DNA of 64,000 nucleotides. Source: Gammaproteobacteria bacterium. GTDB taxonomy: Bacteria > Pseudomonadota > Gammaproteobacteria > UBA6186 > Azoamicaceae. The stretch is from contig JABDFC010000003.1 in assembly GCA_013286785.1 (NCBI GenBank), positions 37,570 through 101,569 of the forward strand, given 5' to 3'. Numbering within the stretch: position 1 is the first letter of the stretch; every line of letters begins with the position of its first letter. Below are positions 51,471-60,573 of the stretch, in pieces. The notes beneath the pieces were generated by a model that saw only the letters and a list, made by a program, of their open reading frames with translations, was not told the origin of the DNA and made no database searches. The position numbers were made by a program, and so were the translations under genes.

Positions 51471-52022
51471 ATGACCCCAGATCCCAACCGCTTGATTTGG
51501 ATTGACTTAGAGATGACGGGATTAAATCCCGATACCGATAGAATCCTTGAAATTGCGACAATTGTTACGAATGGAAATTTAGAAATTGTTGCAGAAGGCC
51601 CGGTTTTTGCCATTTATCAAACAGACGAAACATTGGGAAAAATGGATGCCTGGAATATTAAACAACACGGTCGTTCGGGTCTTATTGAGCGAGTGAGGCT
51701 CAGTAAAGTCAATGAAGAAGAGGCAGAAATGAAGACATTAGCCTTTCTGGCAGAACTCATTCCACCCAATGCTTCGCCGATGTGTGGCAACAGTATTTGC
51801 CAAGATCGTCGTTTCCTCTATCGGTATATGCCTAAACTCGAGCAGTTTTTTCATTATCGACATTTAGATGTCAGTACGATCAAAGAATTAGCGAAACATT
51901 GGCAGCCCGATCTTGCAAGACAGTTTAAAAAGAAGTCTGTTCATCTTGCTTTAGAAGACGTCAAAGATTCTATTGATGAATTACGACATTACCGGGAGAC
52001 ATTTTTTAAGATAGAGTCTTAA
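51471..52022 (+). CDS. orn: Oligoribonuclease
   Basis: A DEDDh 3'-to-5' exonuclease that degrades two- to five-base RNA fragments to mononucleotides, and also clears pGpG from cyclic di-GMP turnover. The N-terminal '[20 protein letters not shown]' carries the first Asp and Glu, '[20 protein letters not shown]' the second Asp, and '[19 protein letters not shown]' the His and final Asp. Length 183 is normal. Confidence 0.97.
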   Translation: MTPDPNRLIWIDLEMTGLNPDTDRILEIATIVTNGNLEIVAEGPVFAIYQTDETLGKMDAWNIKQHGRSGLIERVRLSKVNEEEAEMKTLAFLAELIPPNASPMCGNSICQDRRFLYRYMPKLEQFFHYRHLDVSTIKELAKHWQPDLARQFKKKSVHLALEDVKDSIDELRHYRETFFKIES

Positions 52023-52048
52023 GAAATACATGAGTTGATGTGAGGACT

Positions 52049-52519
52049 ATGAAAGAGACTTCCACTCTTCAGTTGCCGGATGAACAAGCTACCGAAGGCA
52101 TTGCTTGGAAATTTGCAAAGATAATGCCAGTGCCCATGGTCATTTTTTTGCAGGGAGATTTAGGATCGGGCAAAACAACGTTTGTACGCGGCTTTCTCCG
52201 TGGCTTGGGGTATGAGGGCGTTGTTAAAAGTCCAACGTTTACTTTAGTAGAAGCTTACTCATTTCAAGATTATTCAGTTTATCACTTTGATCTCTATCGT
52301 TTGGTGCGCCCTGAAGAGTTGGAACTGATAGGGATCAGAGATTATTTTAATGATCACGCTATCGTACTCGTAGAATGGCCAAATCAAGGCTCTGGGTTTT
52401 TAGGGGATGCAGATATTGAATTGAGCTTCACAATGATTCCCATTGGTCGAAAATTAACGATGAATTTTTTAACCAAACAGGGTATTGAGTTTAAAAAAAG
52501 GATGGAAAAAGAAAGATGA
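52049..52519 (+). CDS. tsaE: tRNA threonylcarbamoyladenosine biosynthesis ATPase TsaE
   Basis: An ATPase that works with TsaB and TsaD in making the t6A tRNA modification. The P-loop 'FLQGDLGSGKTTFVRGFLRG' and the downstream 'VKSPTFTLVEAYSF' and 'VYHFDLYRLVRPEELELIGI' are typical. I prefer the ATG at 52049; a GTG at 52040 is in frame three codons earlier. It overlaps mutL by four bases. amiB, which sits between these two genes in E. coli, is absent. Confidence 0.94.
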   Translation: MKETSTLQLPDEQATEGIAWKFAKIMPVPMVIFLQGDLGSGKTTFVRGFLRGLGYEGVVKSPTFTLVEAYSFQDYSVYHFDLYRLVRPEELELIGIRDYFNDHAIVLVEWPNQGSGFLGDADIELSFTMIPIGRKLTMNFLTKQGIEFKKRMEKER

Positions 52520-54171
52520 CAGACGCTAAACGTATTCGGCAATTACCCTCCTATTTAGCCAATCAGATTGCTGCTGGCGAAGTCATCGAGCGGCCAGCAT
52601 CGGTACTAAAAGAGTTGTTAGAAAATAGTTTAGATGCCGGTAGTCAGCAAATTGAGATCACAATCGAACGGTCTGGAATTGGTCTCATTCGAGTACAGGA
52701 TAATGGAAGTGGTATTTGTAAAGAAGATTTAAAGCTCGCCATTGTTCCACATGCCACGAGTAAAATTGAAACGTTGTCTGATTTAGAACAAGTAATTTCC
52801 TATGGTTTTCGGGGAGAAGCGCTGGCCAGCATGAGTGCGGTATCTCGGTTACAACTCAGTTCCTCTGTCAGTGGACAGGAATTTGGTTGGTGTCTTTCAC
52901 AAGAAGGGCGTGAGGCTTTGCCTAAACTCATGCCTACTCCGAAGAGAAAAGGCACATTAGTGGAAGTGCGAGATCTATTTTATAACACCCCTGCACGGCG
53001 TAAGTTTTTACGCTCCGATAAAACAGAAATGGGTTATCTAGAAGAAATTTTTAAACGAATTGCCTTAAGCCAACCGGGAGTGGCATTTAAATATCAACAA
53101 GGGGAACGGTTGCAAAAACGTCTTCCTGCTTGTCGAGATTTCGACGCGCATACTAAACGAGTCGGTTTATTATGTGGGCAAAGCTTTGTTGAGCAGGCTT
53201 ATTATGTTCAAGCGGAATCCAATGGCTTAAAGTTAAACGGTTGGTTGGGATCTGCGAAGGCTTTGCGAAGCCAAGCCGATTTACAGTATTTTTATGTTAA
53301 TGGCCGCATTGTTCGAGATAAAGTGGTGATGCATGCGGTTAGACAAGCCTATCAAGACATCTGTTTACCTGGCCGCTATCCGGCTTATGTTCTTTATTTT
53401 GAATTGGATCCCTCTTCTGTTGATGTGAATGTTCATCCAACGAAGCATGAAGTCAGATTTCGTGAGGCACGAACGGTGCATGCTTTCTTGTCCTATGCGA
53501 TTCAAGAAGGTTTGAAACAGGGAAACAGTGGTGCACTGATAGCGGCCAAGATTGAACCCGAAAAAATAGACTTTTCGTCTTTTGATCTAGGAACTGTGAG
53601 TCGATCTGTGACCGGTTTGAATCCTCAAACGTCAGATTTAGGAACGTTGCTTTGTGTGTTGAACGATGAATTGATGTTATTGTCGAACAAGGAAGGGTTA
53701 GCTGTGGTAGATATTAAAGCGGTCCGTTCCATTCTACTTCGGGATCATTTAAAAGAAGCCTATTTTCAAGAAGGGGTTAGTAGACGTCCATTGTTAATGC
53801 CAGTTTCTGTGGTGGTTGGTAAAAATGTTGCCAAGTTAGATTCAAACACCATTGATTGGGAGCGATTAGGTTTTGAAATGACTCAAGTTGCGAGTGATGT
53901 TGTTTTGCTTCGCTCAGTACCGGTGATGTTTGGTTCGGTGGTGGATAAAGTCCAGGAATTGTTGTTCAAACTGTTAGAATTTAACCAAGTGGAAGACTGC
54001 ATTGCTTGTATCGTACAACATGTGATAGAAAATCAACCATTATCTGAGACAGATAAAAAACAGTTATTAGAGGATTTAAAAAACATGGATTATCTCAATC
54101 CAGATATTGGATCTCGGCGAATATTTAAACAATTGGATTTAGCAGAATTGCGGGAGGCCTTATTGTCTTGA
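52516..54171 (+). CDS. mutL: DNA mismatch repair protein MutL
   Basis: Links mismatch recognition by MutS to downstream strand removal. The GHKL ATPase motifs are complete: 'GEVIERPASVLKELLENSLD', 'VQDNGSGI', 'VPHATSKI' and 'YGFRGEALASMSAVSRLQ'. 'DVNVHPTKHEVRFREARTVH' marks the transducer domain. The C-terminal dimerisation domain is present but the linker is short, giving 551 residues against 615 in E. coli. I do not see the endonuclease motif DQHAxxER; its place reads 'LAVVDIKAVRSILL', so it is probably a non-nicking type. Confidence 0.95.
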   Translation: MTDAKRIRQLPSYLANQIAAGEVIERPASVLKELLENSLDAGSQQIEITIERSGIGLIRVQDNGSGICKEDLKLAIVPHATSKIETLSDLEQVISYGFRGEALASMSAVSRLQLSSSVSGQEFGWCLSQEGREALPKLMPTPKRKGTLVEVRDLFYNTPARRKFLRSDKTEMGYLEEIFKRIALSQPGVAFKYQQGERLQKRLPACRDFDAHTKRVGLLCGQSFVEQAYYVQAESNGLKLNGWLGSAKALRSQADLQYFYVNGRIVRDKVVMHAVRQAYQDICLPGRYPAYVLYFELDPSSVDVNVHPTKHEVRFREARTVHAFLSYAIQEGLKQGNSGALIAAKIEPEKIDFSSFDLGTVSRSVTGLNPQTSDLGTLLCVLNDELMLLSNKEGLAVVDIKAVRSILLRDHLKEAYFQEGVSRRPLLMPVSVVVGKNVAKLDSNTIDWERLGFEMTQVASDVVLLRSVPVMFGSVVDKVQELLFKLLEFNQVEDCIACIVQHVIENQPLSETDKKQLLEDLKNMDYLNPDIGSRRIFKQLDLAELREALLS

Positions 54172-55362
54172 TATTGGTTTTTGTTGATATTCTTGTAAAA
54201 GTGCGATGATATAAACACACAAGTCTTCTAATGCAAGATTATCTTCAATAAATTTATTCGCGTTTTTAATGATGGATTGCACCTCTTTTGGGTGTGTGTT
54301 GGCCCATGCTATTTGAATTGGAATGTCGTCTTCATTTAAAATTGGAACATAGTCTTTATAAGGGGAAATTCCTTTAAAAAACCATTGAACTTGATTGGTT
54401 TGATGTTTAAACACAAGGCTATTTGAATGTAAATGCCATACCAACCTTTCCCATGAACATCGGTTTCCATCAATTGAGATCAAATATTTATACTGTAAGT
54501 GATCGACGGGATCGACAAATTTTGCTTGATTACTTTGGACAAATTCAGCATCGACAATATTGGGGTGTTCGTGAGAGTAGTTGACTAATTTTTGGCGAAA
54601 CCCTGTGCTATCGTTTTTTCCCCCACGCCAAAATAGGAGGTCTTTTTTGTCTTTCCAAGGGTAAAGTTCTCGCGCATTTCTGATTTTTTTTCTCGTCGCT
54701 GTGACAGTGCAGAGATTCATCCAATCCGGGAATAAAATTAGGTTTTTTTCAGTAGGGTTATCGAGATCTTTGGCATAAGTAAAAATGGGTTGAGTCGTAG
54801 GAGTGGTGAGGTCGGTGAAATCACTAATGGAAAAAATAAGATTGGTTGCCTTAATGTAGTTCTTTTTTGCTAAATATTTTAACACGTCATAAATGGGTAG
54901 ATATTGCCTTTCCGCAGTTTCTAGCACCACTGTCCTATTGGGTAAATGGTCTGGTATTTCCGGTAATATGACGTCGATTTTTCCATTTTCTATCCGAAAC
55001 AGAACCAGCTGAATAAAACCCTTTGCAATCCCATTTTTGTTTAGAATGATCTTAAATTCCGAGGGGTCGATGTTTTTAAAATGGGCTAAGTCTTCTTTTA
55101 TTTGTGTTCGAGCCCATCTGGGCAGTCCTATGGCTAATTTTTGTTTTAACAGCGCTTCATCGATCCGACAACTTGGTCGACAGTTTTCTAATGGTGTCGT
55201 CGATGATTGTAGTAAGCAAAGATGATGCAGAGGCTTTGTGAAATAGGTCTCAACACAGGTGGACACACTGGCAGAAGTTGGGGTTTTGTCGAAGAGGAGC
55301 ATGCCGAGTAGGGCGGCTAGAACCAAAATGGATAGCATGCTCAAGCATTTTTTCATCAGCAA
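54160..55362 (-). CDS. Family-90 (CAP10/LpsA-like) glycosyltransferase
   Basis: A 400-residue type II membrane protein with one N-terminal anchor (CLSMLSILVLAALLGMLLF). The GT90 signatures are present: 'KKDLLFWRGGKNDSTGFRQK', 'YKYLISIDGNRCSWERLVWH' and 'LHSNSLVFKHQTNQVQWFF', as in the CAP10/Rumi O-glucosyltransferases of eukaryotes and the bacterial LpsA group. The active-site segment differs little from these. It lies on the opposite strand between mutL and miaA, whose usual neighbourhood has no such gene; it overlaps the mutL end by 12 bases. Likely acceptor is LPS or another surface glycan; a host protein target is speculation. Confidence 0.78.
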   Translation of the reverse strand: MLMKKCLSMLSILVLAALLGMLLFDKTPTSASVSTCVETYFTKPLHHLCLLQSSTTPLENCRPSCRIDEALLKQKLAIGLPRWARTQIKEDLAHFKNIDPSEFKIILNKNGIAKGFIQLVLFRIENGKIDVILPEIPDHLPNRTVVLETAERQYLPIYDVLKYLAKKNYIKATNLIFSISDFTDLTTPTTQPIFTYAKDLDNPTEKNLILFPDWMNLCTVTATRKKIRNARELYPWKDKKDLLFWRGGKNDSTGFRQKLVNYSHEHPNIVDAEFVQSNQAKFVDPVDHLQYKYLISIDGNRCSWERLVWHLHSNSLVFKHQTNQVQWFFKGISPYKDYVPILNEDDIPIQIAWANTHPKEVQSIIKNANKFIEDNLALEDLCVYIIALLQEYQQKPISRQ

Positions 55363-55528
55363 AATATCCCCGGAGTTTGCTGTGACCCTCTCAGGGCCTG
55401 TTCGTGAATATCCTTAGGTTAGCATAGTACAGAAAAAGGTATGTTTCGGGGTTTTTTTATGGTTAAATAACGAAAAAAGATGTGATTTAACTTAATAATT
55501 CACCTTTGAAGCCGAGGGGCATATTTTC

Positions 55529-56509
55529 GTGGCATTGATTAAAAGTCCAAAACTGCAACCCGCTATTTTTTTAATGGGTCCTACTGCCGCAGGCAAAACG
55601 GAGCTGTCATTGGCGCTTGCAGAGCGTTTACCCGTGGAAATCATCAGTGTTGATTCCGCAATGGTGTATCAAGGCATGGATATCGGGACGGGAAAACCCA
55701 CAGTTGCAGAACGCTCTTCAGTGCCGCATCACTTAATTGATATTCGGGATCCCTCCGAACGGTATTCTGCGGCAGAGTTTGCCAACGATGCTTTGGAATT
55801 GATGCATGCCATCAGCGAACGAGGATGCATACCCGTATTAGTGGGGGGGACGTTGCTTTATTTTCGTGCCTTACGAGAAGGTTTATCATCGTTACCTGCA
55901 GCGAATATGGCGGTGCGGCAGCGACTGTTGGCTGAGGCCACAGTCATTGGCTGGGCAGCCATGCATCAGCGGTTGATGCAAGTAGATGCCGTGAGCGCCA
56001 GTCGTATTCATCCCAACGATCCGCAGCGTATCCAAAGGGCCCTCGAGGTTTATGAGGTTTGTGCAAGACCACTGTCATCCTTTTTTGCTGAAACATCGAG
56101 CAACCAATTGTTGCAGAAGAAAAGAGGACAAGCTGAGATCCGATCGATTGAGGAGTATCAACTCTTTTCTTTTGCTGTGATGCCGTGCGACCGTCAGGTG
56201 TTGCATCAGAGAATTGCCGAGCGTTTTCAGAGTATGTTGGCAGCGGGTTTGGTCGAAGAAGTCACCGGGTTTTTTAACAGAGGAGATTTAACGCTCGATT
56301 TACCGGCTATGCGCTCAGTGGGATATCGCCAAATTTGGCGATATTTGGCTGGAGAATATGGGTACGACGACATGACCCTTAAATCCATGGCTGCAACGCG
56401 CCAATTAGCCAAGCGTCAATTGACTTGGTTGAGAAGCTTATCTGATATAAAATGGCTACAAAATACCCATTTAGCTTCTATGGAGACCGTGATACACTGC
56501 CTTTCTTAA
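55529..56509 (+). CDS. miaA: tRNA dimethylallyltransferase
   Basis: Adds the dimethylallyl group to A37 of tRNAs reading UNN codons. The P-loop 'FLMGPTAAGKTELSLALAER', the substrate segment 'EIISVDSAMVYQGMDIGTGK' and 'HHLIDIRDPSERYSAAEFAN' are all standard, as is 'DPQRIQRALEVYEV'. The start is GTG, supported by GAGGGG about nine bases upstream. Length 326 is typical. hfq follows 48 bases later. Confidence 0.96.
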   Translation: MALIKSPKLQPAIFLMGPTAAGKTELSLALAERLPVEIISVDSAMVYQGMDIGTGKPTVAERSSVPHHLIDIRDPSERYSAAEFANDALELMHAISERGCIPVLVGGTLLYFRALREGLSSLPAANMAVRQRLLAEATVIGWAAMHQRLMQVDAVSASRIHPNDPQRIQRALEVYEVCARPLSSFFAETSSNQLLQKKRGQAEIRSIEEYQLFSFAVMPCDRQVLHQRIAERFQSMLAAGLVEEVTGFFNRGDLTLDLPAMRSVGYRQIWRYLAGEYGYDDMTLKSMAATRQLAKRQLTWLRSLSDIKWLQNTHLASMETVIHCLS

Positions 56510-56556
56510 ATAGGAGTTTAAAGGCTAGTTGAGATAAAATCATGGAGAAAATAAAT

Positions 56557-56832
56557 ATGTCTAAAGGGCAAATGTTACAAGATCCTTTTTTAAACGCTTT
56601 GCGTAAAGAACGAGTGCCAGTGTCAATTTACTTAGTTAATGGGATTAAATTACAAGGGCATATCGAATCCTTCGATCAATTTGTGGTTCTGTTAAAAAAC
56701 AGTGTCAGCCAAATGGTCTATAAACATGCAATTTCAACTGTTGTTCCTACCCGAAATGTTAAACTGGCTCAAGGCACGCAAGAAAATGAAGAAGACGAAA
56801 TTGTGCCTGAAGAAGAGCTGGGGAATATGTAG
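56557..56832 (+). CDS. hfq: RNA chaperone Hfq
   Basis: A hexameric Sm-like protein that pairs small RNAs with mRNAs. The 91-residue protein begins [20 protein letters not shown]; the Sm1 motif '[20 protein letters not shown]' and Sm2 '[12 protein letters not shown]' are complete. I start it at the ATG at 56557, with GGAG nine bases before it; the in-frame ATG at 56542 lies upstream of that ribosome site. The acidic tail ([15 protein letters not shown]) is short. Confidence 0.97.
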   Translation: MSKGQMLQDPFLNALRKERVPVSIYLVNGIKLQGHIESFDQFVVLLKNSVSQMVYKHAISTVVPTRNVKLAQGTQENEEDEIVPEEELGNM

Positions 56833-58125
56833 TTGACTCAAAAACCAGAAGGAGGTGAGCGGGTTATCCTGGTTCACCTTCCTCTAAAAACTCCTCTACC
56901 GCCTCCAGACCCCCAAGAGTTTCATGAGCTTTCTTTAGCTGCCGGCGCTACAGTTGTTGGGACGCTGTCTTCCACTCGTAAATTATCGGATGCTAAATTT
57001 TGTATTGGCAGTGGAAAGGTTGAGGAACTGAAAACAGTGGTTGCAGCCAATCGGGCCGAACTGGTGTTATTTGATTGTACGTTAACCCCTGCACAAGAGA
57101 GAAATCTGGAACGAGCGATTCAGTGCCGGGTTTTAGATAGAACGGGTTTGATTTTAGATATTTTTGCCAGAAGAGCCAGAACCTATGAAGGAAAGTTACA
57201 AGTAGAATTGGCCCAGTTAAAGTACCAATCGTCTCGACTGATCCGGGGTTGGACCCACTTAGAACGGCAAAAAGGGGGGATTGGTTTGCGCGGACCGGGT
57301 GAAACACAATTAGAAGTCGATCGCCGGTTAATTCGAGCACGGATCAAAAATATCCAATTTAAATTGGAAAAAGTTCGTGAACAGCGAGATCAGGGGCGAC
57401 GTGCACGCCAAAAAGCGTCCATTCCAACGGTGTCTCTGGTGGGCTACACGAATGCTGGGAAATCAACATTATTTAATTGTCTAACTGGCTCAAGCGTCTG
57501 GGTGGCAGACCAACTGTTTGCGACACTCGATCCAACCTTACGGATCCTGGAATTACCCTCTCTTGGAAAAGTAGTGTTGGCGGATACAGTAGGATTTATT
57601 CGTCAATTGCCGCATACTTTGGTGGAGGCATTTCGAGCAACGTTAGAGGAAACCAAGGATGCGGATCTTTTACTGCATGTTATCGACAGTCAGGATGAAC
57701 TGAGGGAAGATCATATTCGGCAGGTCGAGGGTGTTTTACAAGAAATTGGGGCCCTAGCCGTACCTCGCATAGATGTTTACAATAAAATTGATTTGGCTTC
57801 CGATCTGGTCCCTAGAACACTTCCAGATGAGGACGGCCATGTGCAGAGAGTATTTATTTCTGCCGCCCAAAACTTAGGGATAGATTTACTGAAGGAAGCT
57901 ATTGTGAAACGATTGGGTGGGCAGATGATCGAACAAGAAATTTGTTTATTACCTGACCAATATAAGCAAAGGGCATTACTCTACGACATGGGAGTTGTGA
58001 TCAAAGAACGGTTAAGTGAAACGGGCGAAGCGGATTTACAGATCCGAATCCCCAAACATCAATGGGAGCAGCTTTGTCAGCAGCATCCTAATTTTGCGAC
58101 ATTGGAACGGCAAATTAAGGAATAA
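56833..58125 (+). CDS. hflX: Ribosome-associated GTPase HflX
   Basis: A GTPase that splits stalled 70S ribosomes, for example after heat stress. The N-terminal HflX domain ('AGATVVGTLSSTRKLSDAKF', 'CIGSGKVEELK') is followed by the helical linker 'GGIGLRGPGETQLEVDRRLI' and the G domain with GYTNAGKSTLFN, DTVGF and 'NKID'. The start is a TTG placed directly after the hfq stop codon with GGGG upstream. Length 430 is normal. Confidence 0.95.
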   Translation: MTQKPEGGERVILVHLPLKTPLPPPDPQEFHELSLAAGATVVGTLSSTRKLSDAKFCIGSGKVEELKTVVAANRAELVLFDCTLTPAQERNLERAIQCRVLDRTGLILDIFARRARTYEGKLQVELAQLKYQSSRLIRGWTHLERQKGGIGLRGPGETQLEVDRRLIRARIKNIQFKLEKVREQRDQGRRARQKASIPTVSLVGYTNAGKSTLFNCLTGSSVWVADQLFATLDPTLRILELPSLGKVVLADTVGFIRQLPHTLVEAFRATLEETKDADLLLHVIDSQDELREDHIRQVEGVLQEIGALAVPRIDVYNKIDLASDLVPRTLPDEDGHVQRVFISAAQNLGIDLLKEAIVKRLGGQMIEQEICLLPDQYKQRALLYDMGVVIKERLSETGEADLQIRIPKHQWEQLCQQHPNFATLERQIKE

Positions 58126-58143
58126 AAAGTAGGAATGAATCTT

Positions 58144-59289
58144 ATGGTAGAAAAAATATCGCCTGTTTTGTGGGAAAAGCCTGGTGGCCAATCGGGAGGA
58201 GAAAACCCTTGGGGCAGTAAACAAAAGAAAGAAGAAGGGCCGCCCGATTTGGATCAAATATTTCGCGATTTGAATAAAAAAATCCGTAAGATTTTTTCCG
58301 GCAGTGGAGGCGGTGGTAGCCCAACGGGAGAGGGAAAAGTTTTTCGTGACTTTAATAGAGTTATTTTCTTAGGGCTGGTTATTTTATATGTTCTTTCTGG
58401 TATTTATATCGTTGAGCCCCCTGAACGAGCAGTCGTGACTCGTTTCGGTGAATATGTAAAAACAAAAGGCCCGGGTCCTCATTGGCTTCTGCCATTGATC
58501 GAATCCAAAGAGATTGTGAATGTCGAACAAGTGGCGACCAGTGATCACAATGGGTTGATGCTAACGCGAGACGGTAATATTGTTTCGGTCGGAGTGGCTG
58601 TTCAATATCGAGTTGGGGCAAAGAACGAGGATGTGCGTGCCTATTTATTTAATGTGGCTAATCCCGTTCGAAGTTTAAATCAGTCAACCGAAAGCGCATT
58701 GCGTCAAGTCATTGGGCAATCAACCATGGACGAGGTTCTGACCTCTAAGCGTTCAGAAATTGCTCAAGCAATCAAAGAACAGACGATCGAAACACTCGCA
58801 AATTATCATACAGGTATTTGGGTTTTAGATGTCGTCATGCAATTTGCAAAGGCACCAGATGAAGTTCGTGCTGCGTTTGACGAAGTCATCAAAGCTTCTG
58901 CCGATGAGGAAAGATTGGTGAATCAGGCCAGAGGGTATGAAAATGAAGTCATTCCTAAAGCAAAAGGAACGGCAGAGCGTTTAAAAAATGAAGCGTTAGG
59001 GTATAAAGAAGAAATGATATTGGTTGCAGAAGGTAATGTAGCTCGTTTCAATTTGGTATTACCTCAATACAGCAAGTCGCCAAAGGTAATGCAGACGCGC
59101 ATGTATCTAGATACGATGGAGCAAGTATTAAGTAATATCAGTAAGGTAGTGGTCGATGCGGGTGAAGGAAATAATTTAATTTATTTGCCTTTAGATCGGC
59201 TTATGGTTGGAAAAGGTAAGGAGCCTGTCCTTTCGCCAGAAACCATGAGTAGCAGTGCGGTCAATCAACCAAGGGAGAAAACCCAATGA
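58144..59289 (+). CDS. hflK: Modulator of FtsH protease, HflK
   Basis: A SPFH/prohibitin-type membrane protein that, with HflC, forms cages around the FtsH protease. The Gly-rich N-terminus ('PGGQSGGENPWGSKQ') precedes one transmembrane helix (VIFLGLVILYVLSGIYIVEP) and the SPFH domain 'PERAVVTRFGEYVKTKGPGP'. 'LRQVIGQSTMDEVLTSKRSE' is the HflK core. I start it at the ATG at 58144 because AGGA lies at good spacing; 58135 is in frame. It overlaps hflC by four bases. Confidence 0.95.
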   Translation: MVEKISPVLWEKPGGQSGGENPWGSKQKKEEGPPDLDQIFRDLNKKIRKIFSGSGGGGSPTGEGKVFRDFNRVIFLGLVILYVLSGIYIVEPPERAVVTRFGEYVKTKGPGPHWLLPLIESKEIVNVEQVATSDHNGLMLTRDGNIVSVGVAVQYRVGAKNEDVRAYLFNVANPVRSLNQSTESALRQVIGQSTMDEVLTSKRSEIAQAIKEQTIETLANYHTGIWVLDVVMQFAKAPDEVRAAFDEVIKASADEERLVNQARGYENEVIPKAKGTAERLKNEALGYKEEMILVAEGNVARFNLVLPQYSKSPKVMQTRMYLDTMEQVLSNISKVVVDAGEGNNLIYLPLDRLMVGKGKEPVLSPETMSSSAVNQPREKTQ

Positions 59290-60194
59290 GTCGATCATTT
59301 ATTTCCTTCTTAGTAACGGTCGGTATCCTATTAGTTGTAGTTCGGTTAACTGTGTTTACTGTTTATGAATCTGATCGCGGCATTATCGCAAGATTAGGGG
59401 AACTGAAAAAAGATGCACAAGGCAAGGTCACTGTGTATGGTCCCGGCCTTCATTGGAAGCTCCCGTTAATCGACATTGTTTATCTGTTTGACTCTCGTTT
59501 AAATATGACAGAAGTTCCTTCAGAACGAATTGTTACCAAAGAAAAGGAAGTTTTGTTGGTTGATCTTTTTGTTCAATGGCGTATTACTAATTTTGCCTTA
59601 TTTTATAATACGACTCATGGTGTTTCTGAAGAAATGGTTGGACGAGATCGAGCTGAACAATTGCTGCGGCAAAATGTTAAAGGAGTTTTACATTCAGAGT
59701 TTGGACAACGAACCTTACAAAATGTTGTTTCTGAGGAGCGCAGAGAGTTAATAGAAAAAATTAGAAGTCGGGCTAATGAAAATGTCAAAGATTATGGGAT
59801 GGAAGTAGTCGATGTCCGAATCAATAGAGTGGAATATCCTCCCGAAGTGAATGATAAGGTATTTGCCAGAATGAGTAGTGAACGACTTCGGGTTGCGGTT
59901 GCTAATCGCGCAAACGGGGAATCAAAAGCTGCAATTATTCGCGCCGATGCGGATAGAAGAGCGAGAGTGATGGTGGCAGAAGCACAGAAAGAAGCCGAAA
60001 GAATCCGAGGGGAAGGAGACAGTAAGGCAGCAGAAGTGTATGCCGAAAGTTTTAATAAATCTCCTGAGTTCTATCGATTTTATCGTAGCCTAGAGGCTTA
60101 TAGAAATGTATTTCAAGATAAAGGCGATGTGATGGTTCTCAAGCCAAACAGTGACTTTTTTAAATATTTTCGCAATAGTGGGGAAAAAGAGTAA
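59286..60194 (+). CDS. hflC: Modulator of FtsH protease, HflC
   Basis: The partner of HflK in the FtsH-regulating complex. The N-terminal helix (FISFLVTVGILLVVVRLTVF) is followed by the SPFH start 'TVYESDRGIIARLGELKK' and 'VYGPGLHWKLPLIDIVYLFD', and the C-terminal 'ADADRRARVMVAEAQKEAER' coiled-coil region. Length 302 is typical. Translation is coupled to hflK by an ATGA overlap. Confidence 0.96.
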   Translation: MSRSFISFLVTVGILLVVVRLTVFTVYESDRGIIARLGELKKDAQGKVTVYGPGLHWKLPLIDIVYLFDSRLNMTEVPSERIVTKEKEVLLVDLFVQWRITNFALFYNTTHGVSEEMVGRDRAEQLLRQNVKGVLHSEFGQRTLQNVVSEERRELIEKIRSRANENVKDYGMEVVDVRINRVEYPPEVNDKVFARMSSERLRVAVANRANGESKAAIIRADADRRARVMVAEAQKEAERIRGEGDSKAAEVYAESFNKSPEFYRFYRSLEAYRNVFQDKGDVMVLKPNSDFFKYFRNSGEKE

Positions 60195-60199
60195 CGACT

Positions 60200-60394
60200 A
60201 TGTGGCAAGATTTATTTGCAGCGCTATCTTTAGTATTAGTGATCGAAGGGATGTTACCTTTTGTTAAGCCGGCGGCTTGGCGTCGTACGATTGGCCGCAT
60301 CGCAGATCAATCGGATAACACCTTGCAGTTAATTGGTTTGATCAGTATGTTAGTAGGTATTGCCTTGTTATACGCGGTACGCCAGTCGACTTGA
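60200..60394 (+). CDS. DUF2065 membrane protein (YjeT-like)
   Basis: A 64-residue protein with two hydrophobic helices, 'WQDLFAALSLVLVIEGMLPF' and 'TLQLIGLISMLVGIALLYAV', joined by a basic loop 'KPAAWRRTIGRIADQSD'. This is the DUF2065/YjeT pattern, located just after hflC as in E. coli. The function is unknown. It begins five bases after hflC. Confidence 0.88.
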   Translation: MWQDLFAALSLVLVIEGMLPFVKPAAWRRTIGRIADQSDNTLQLIGLISMLVGIALLYAVRQST

Positions 60395-60407
60395 CAGCTT
60401 GTGTTTA

Positions 60408-60431
60408 CCAAGAATAGAAAAAGTTTCTTGG
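60408..60431 (-). terminator. Possible terminator hairpin at the tRNA-Leu 3' end
   Basis: On the minus strand, CCAAGAA pairs with TTCTTGG around ACTTTTTCTA. The stem starts at the encoded CCA, so it would compete with tRNA folding; it may serve as end signal of the tRNA transcript. Weak. Confidence 0.35.
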
Positions 60432-60515
60432 TGCCGAGGAGAGGACTTGAACCTCCACGGAGTCACCCCCACAAACACCTGAAGCTTGCGTGTCTACCAA
60501 TTTCACCACCTCGGC
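60429..60515 (-). tRNA. tRNA-Leu (anticodon CAG)
   Basis: The minus strand folds into a class II tRNA of 87 bases with encoded CCA. The acceptor stem is GCCGAGG / CCTCGGC with discriminator A, the D arm GTGGTGAAATTGGTAGAC, and the anticodon stem CAAGC / GTTTG around loop TTCAGGT, giving anticodon CAG. A long variable arm (GTGGGGGTGACTCCGTGG) and the T arm GAGGTTCAAGTCCTC follow. This is the leucine class. On the opposite strand to its neighbours, it occupies the position where purA lies in E. coli. Confidence 0.97.
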
Positions 60516-60573
60516 GGTGTGTTCAAGCGAATCTACCGAGGCTTTAGATTAATGTCAATGGTATAATATAAAT

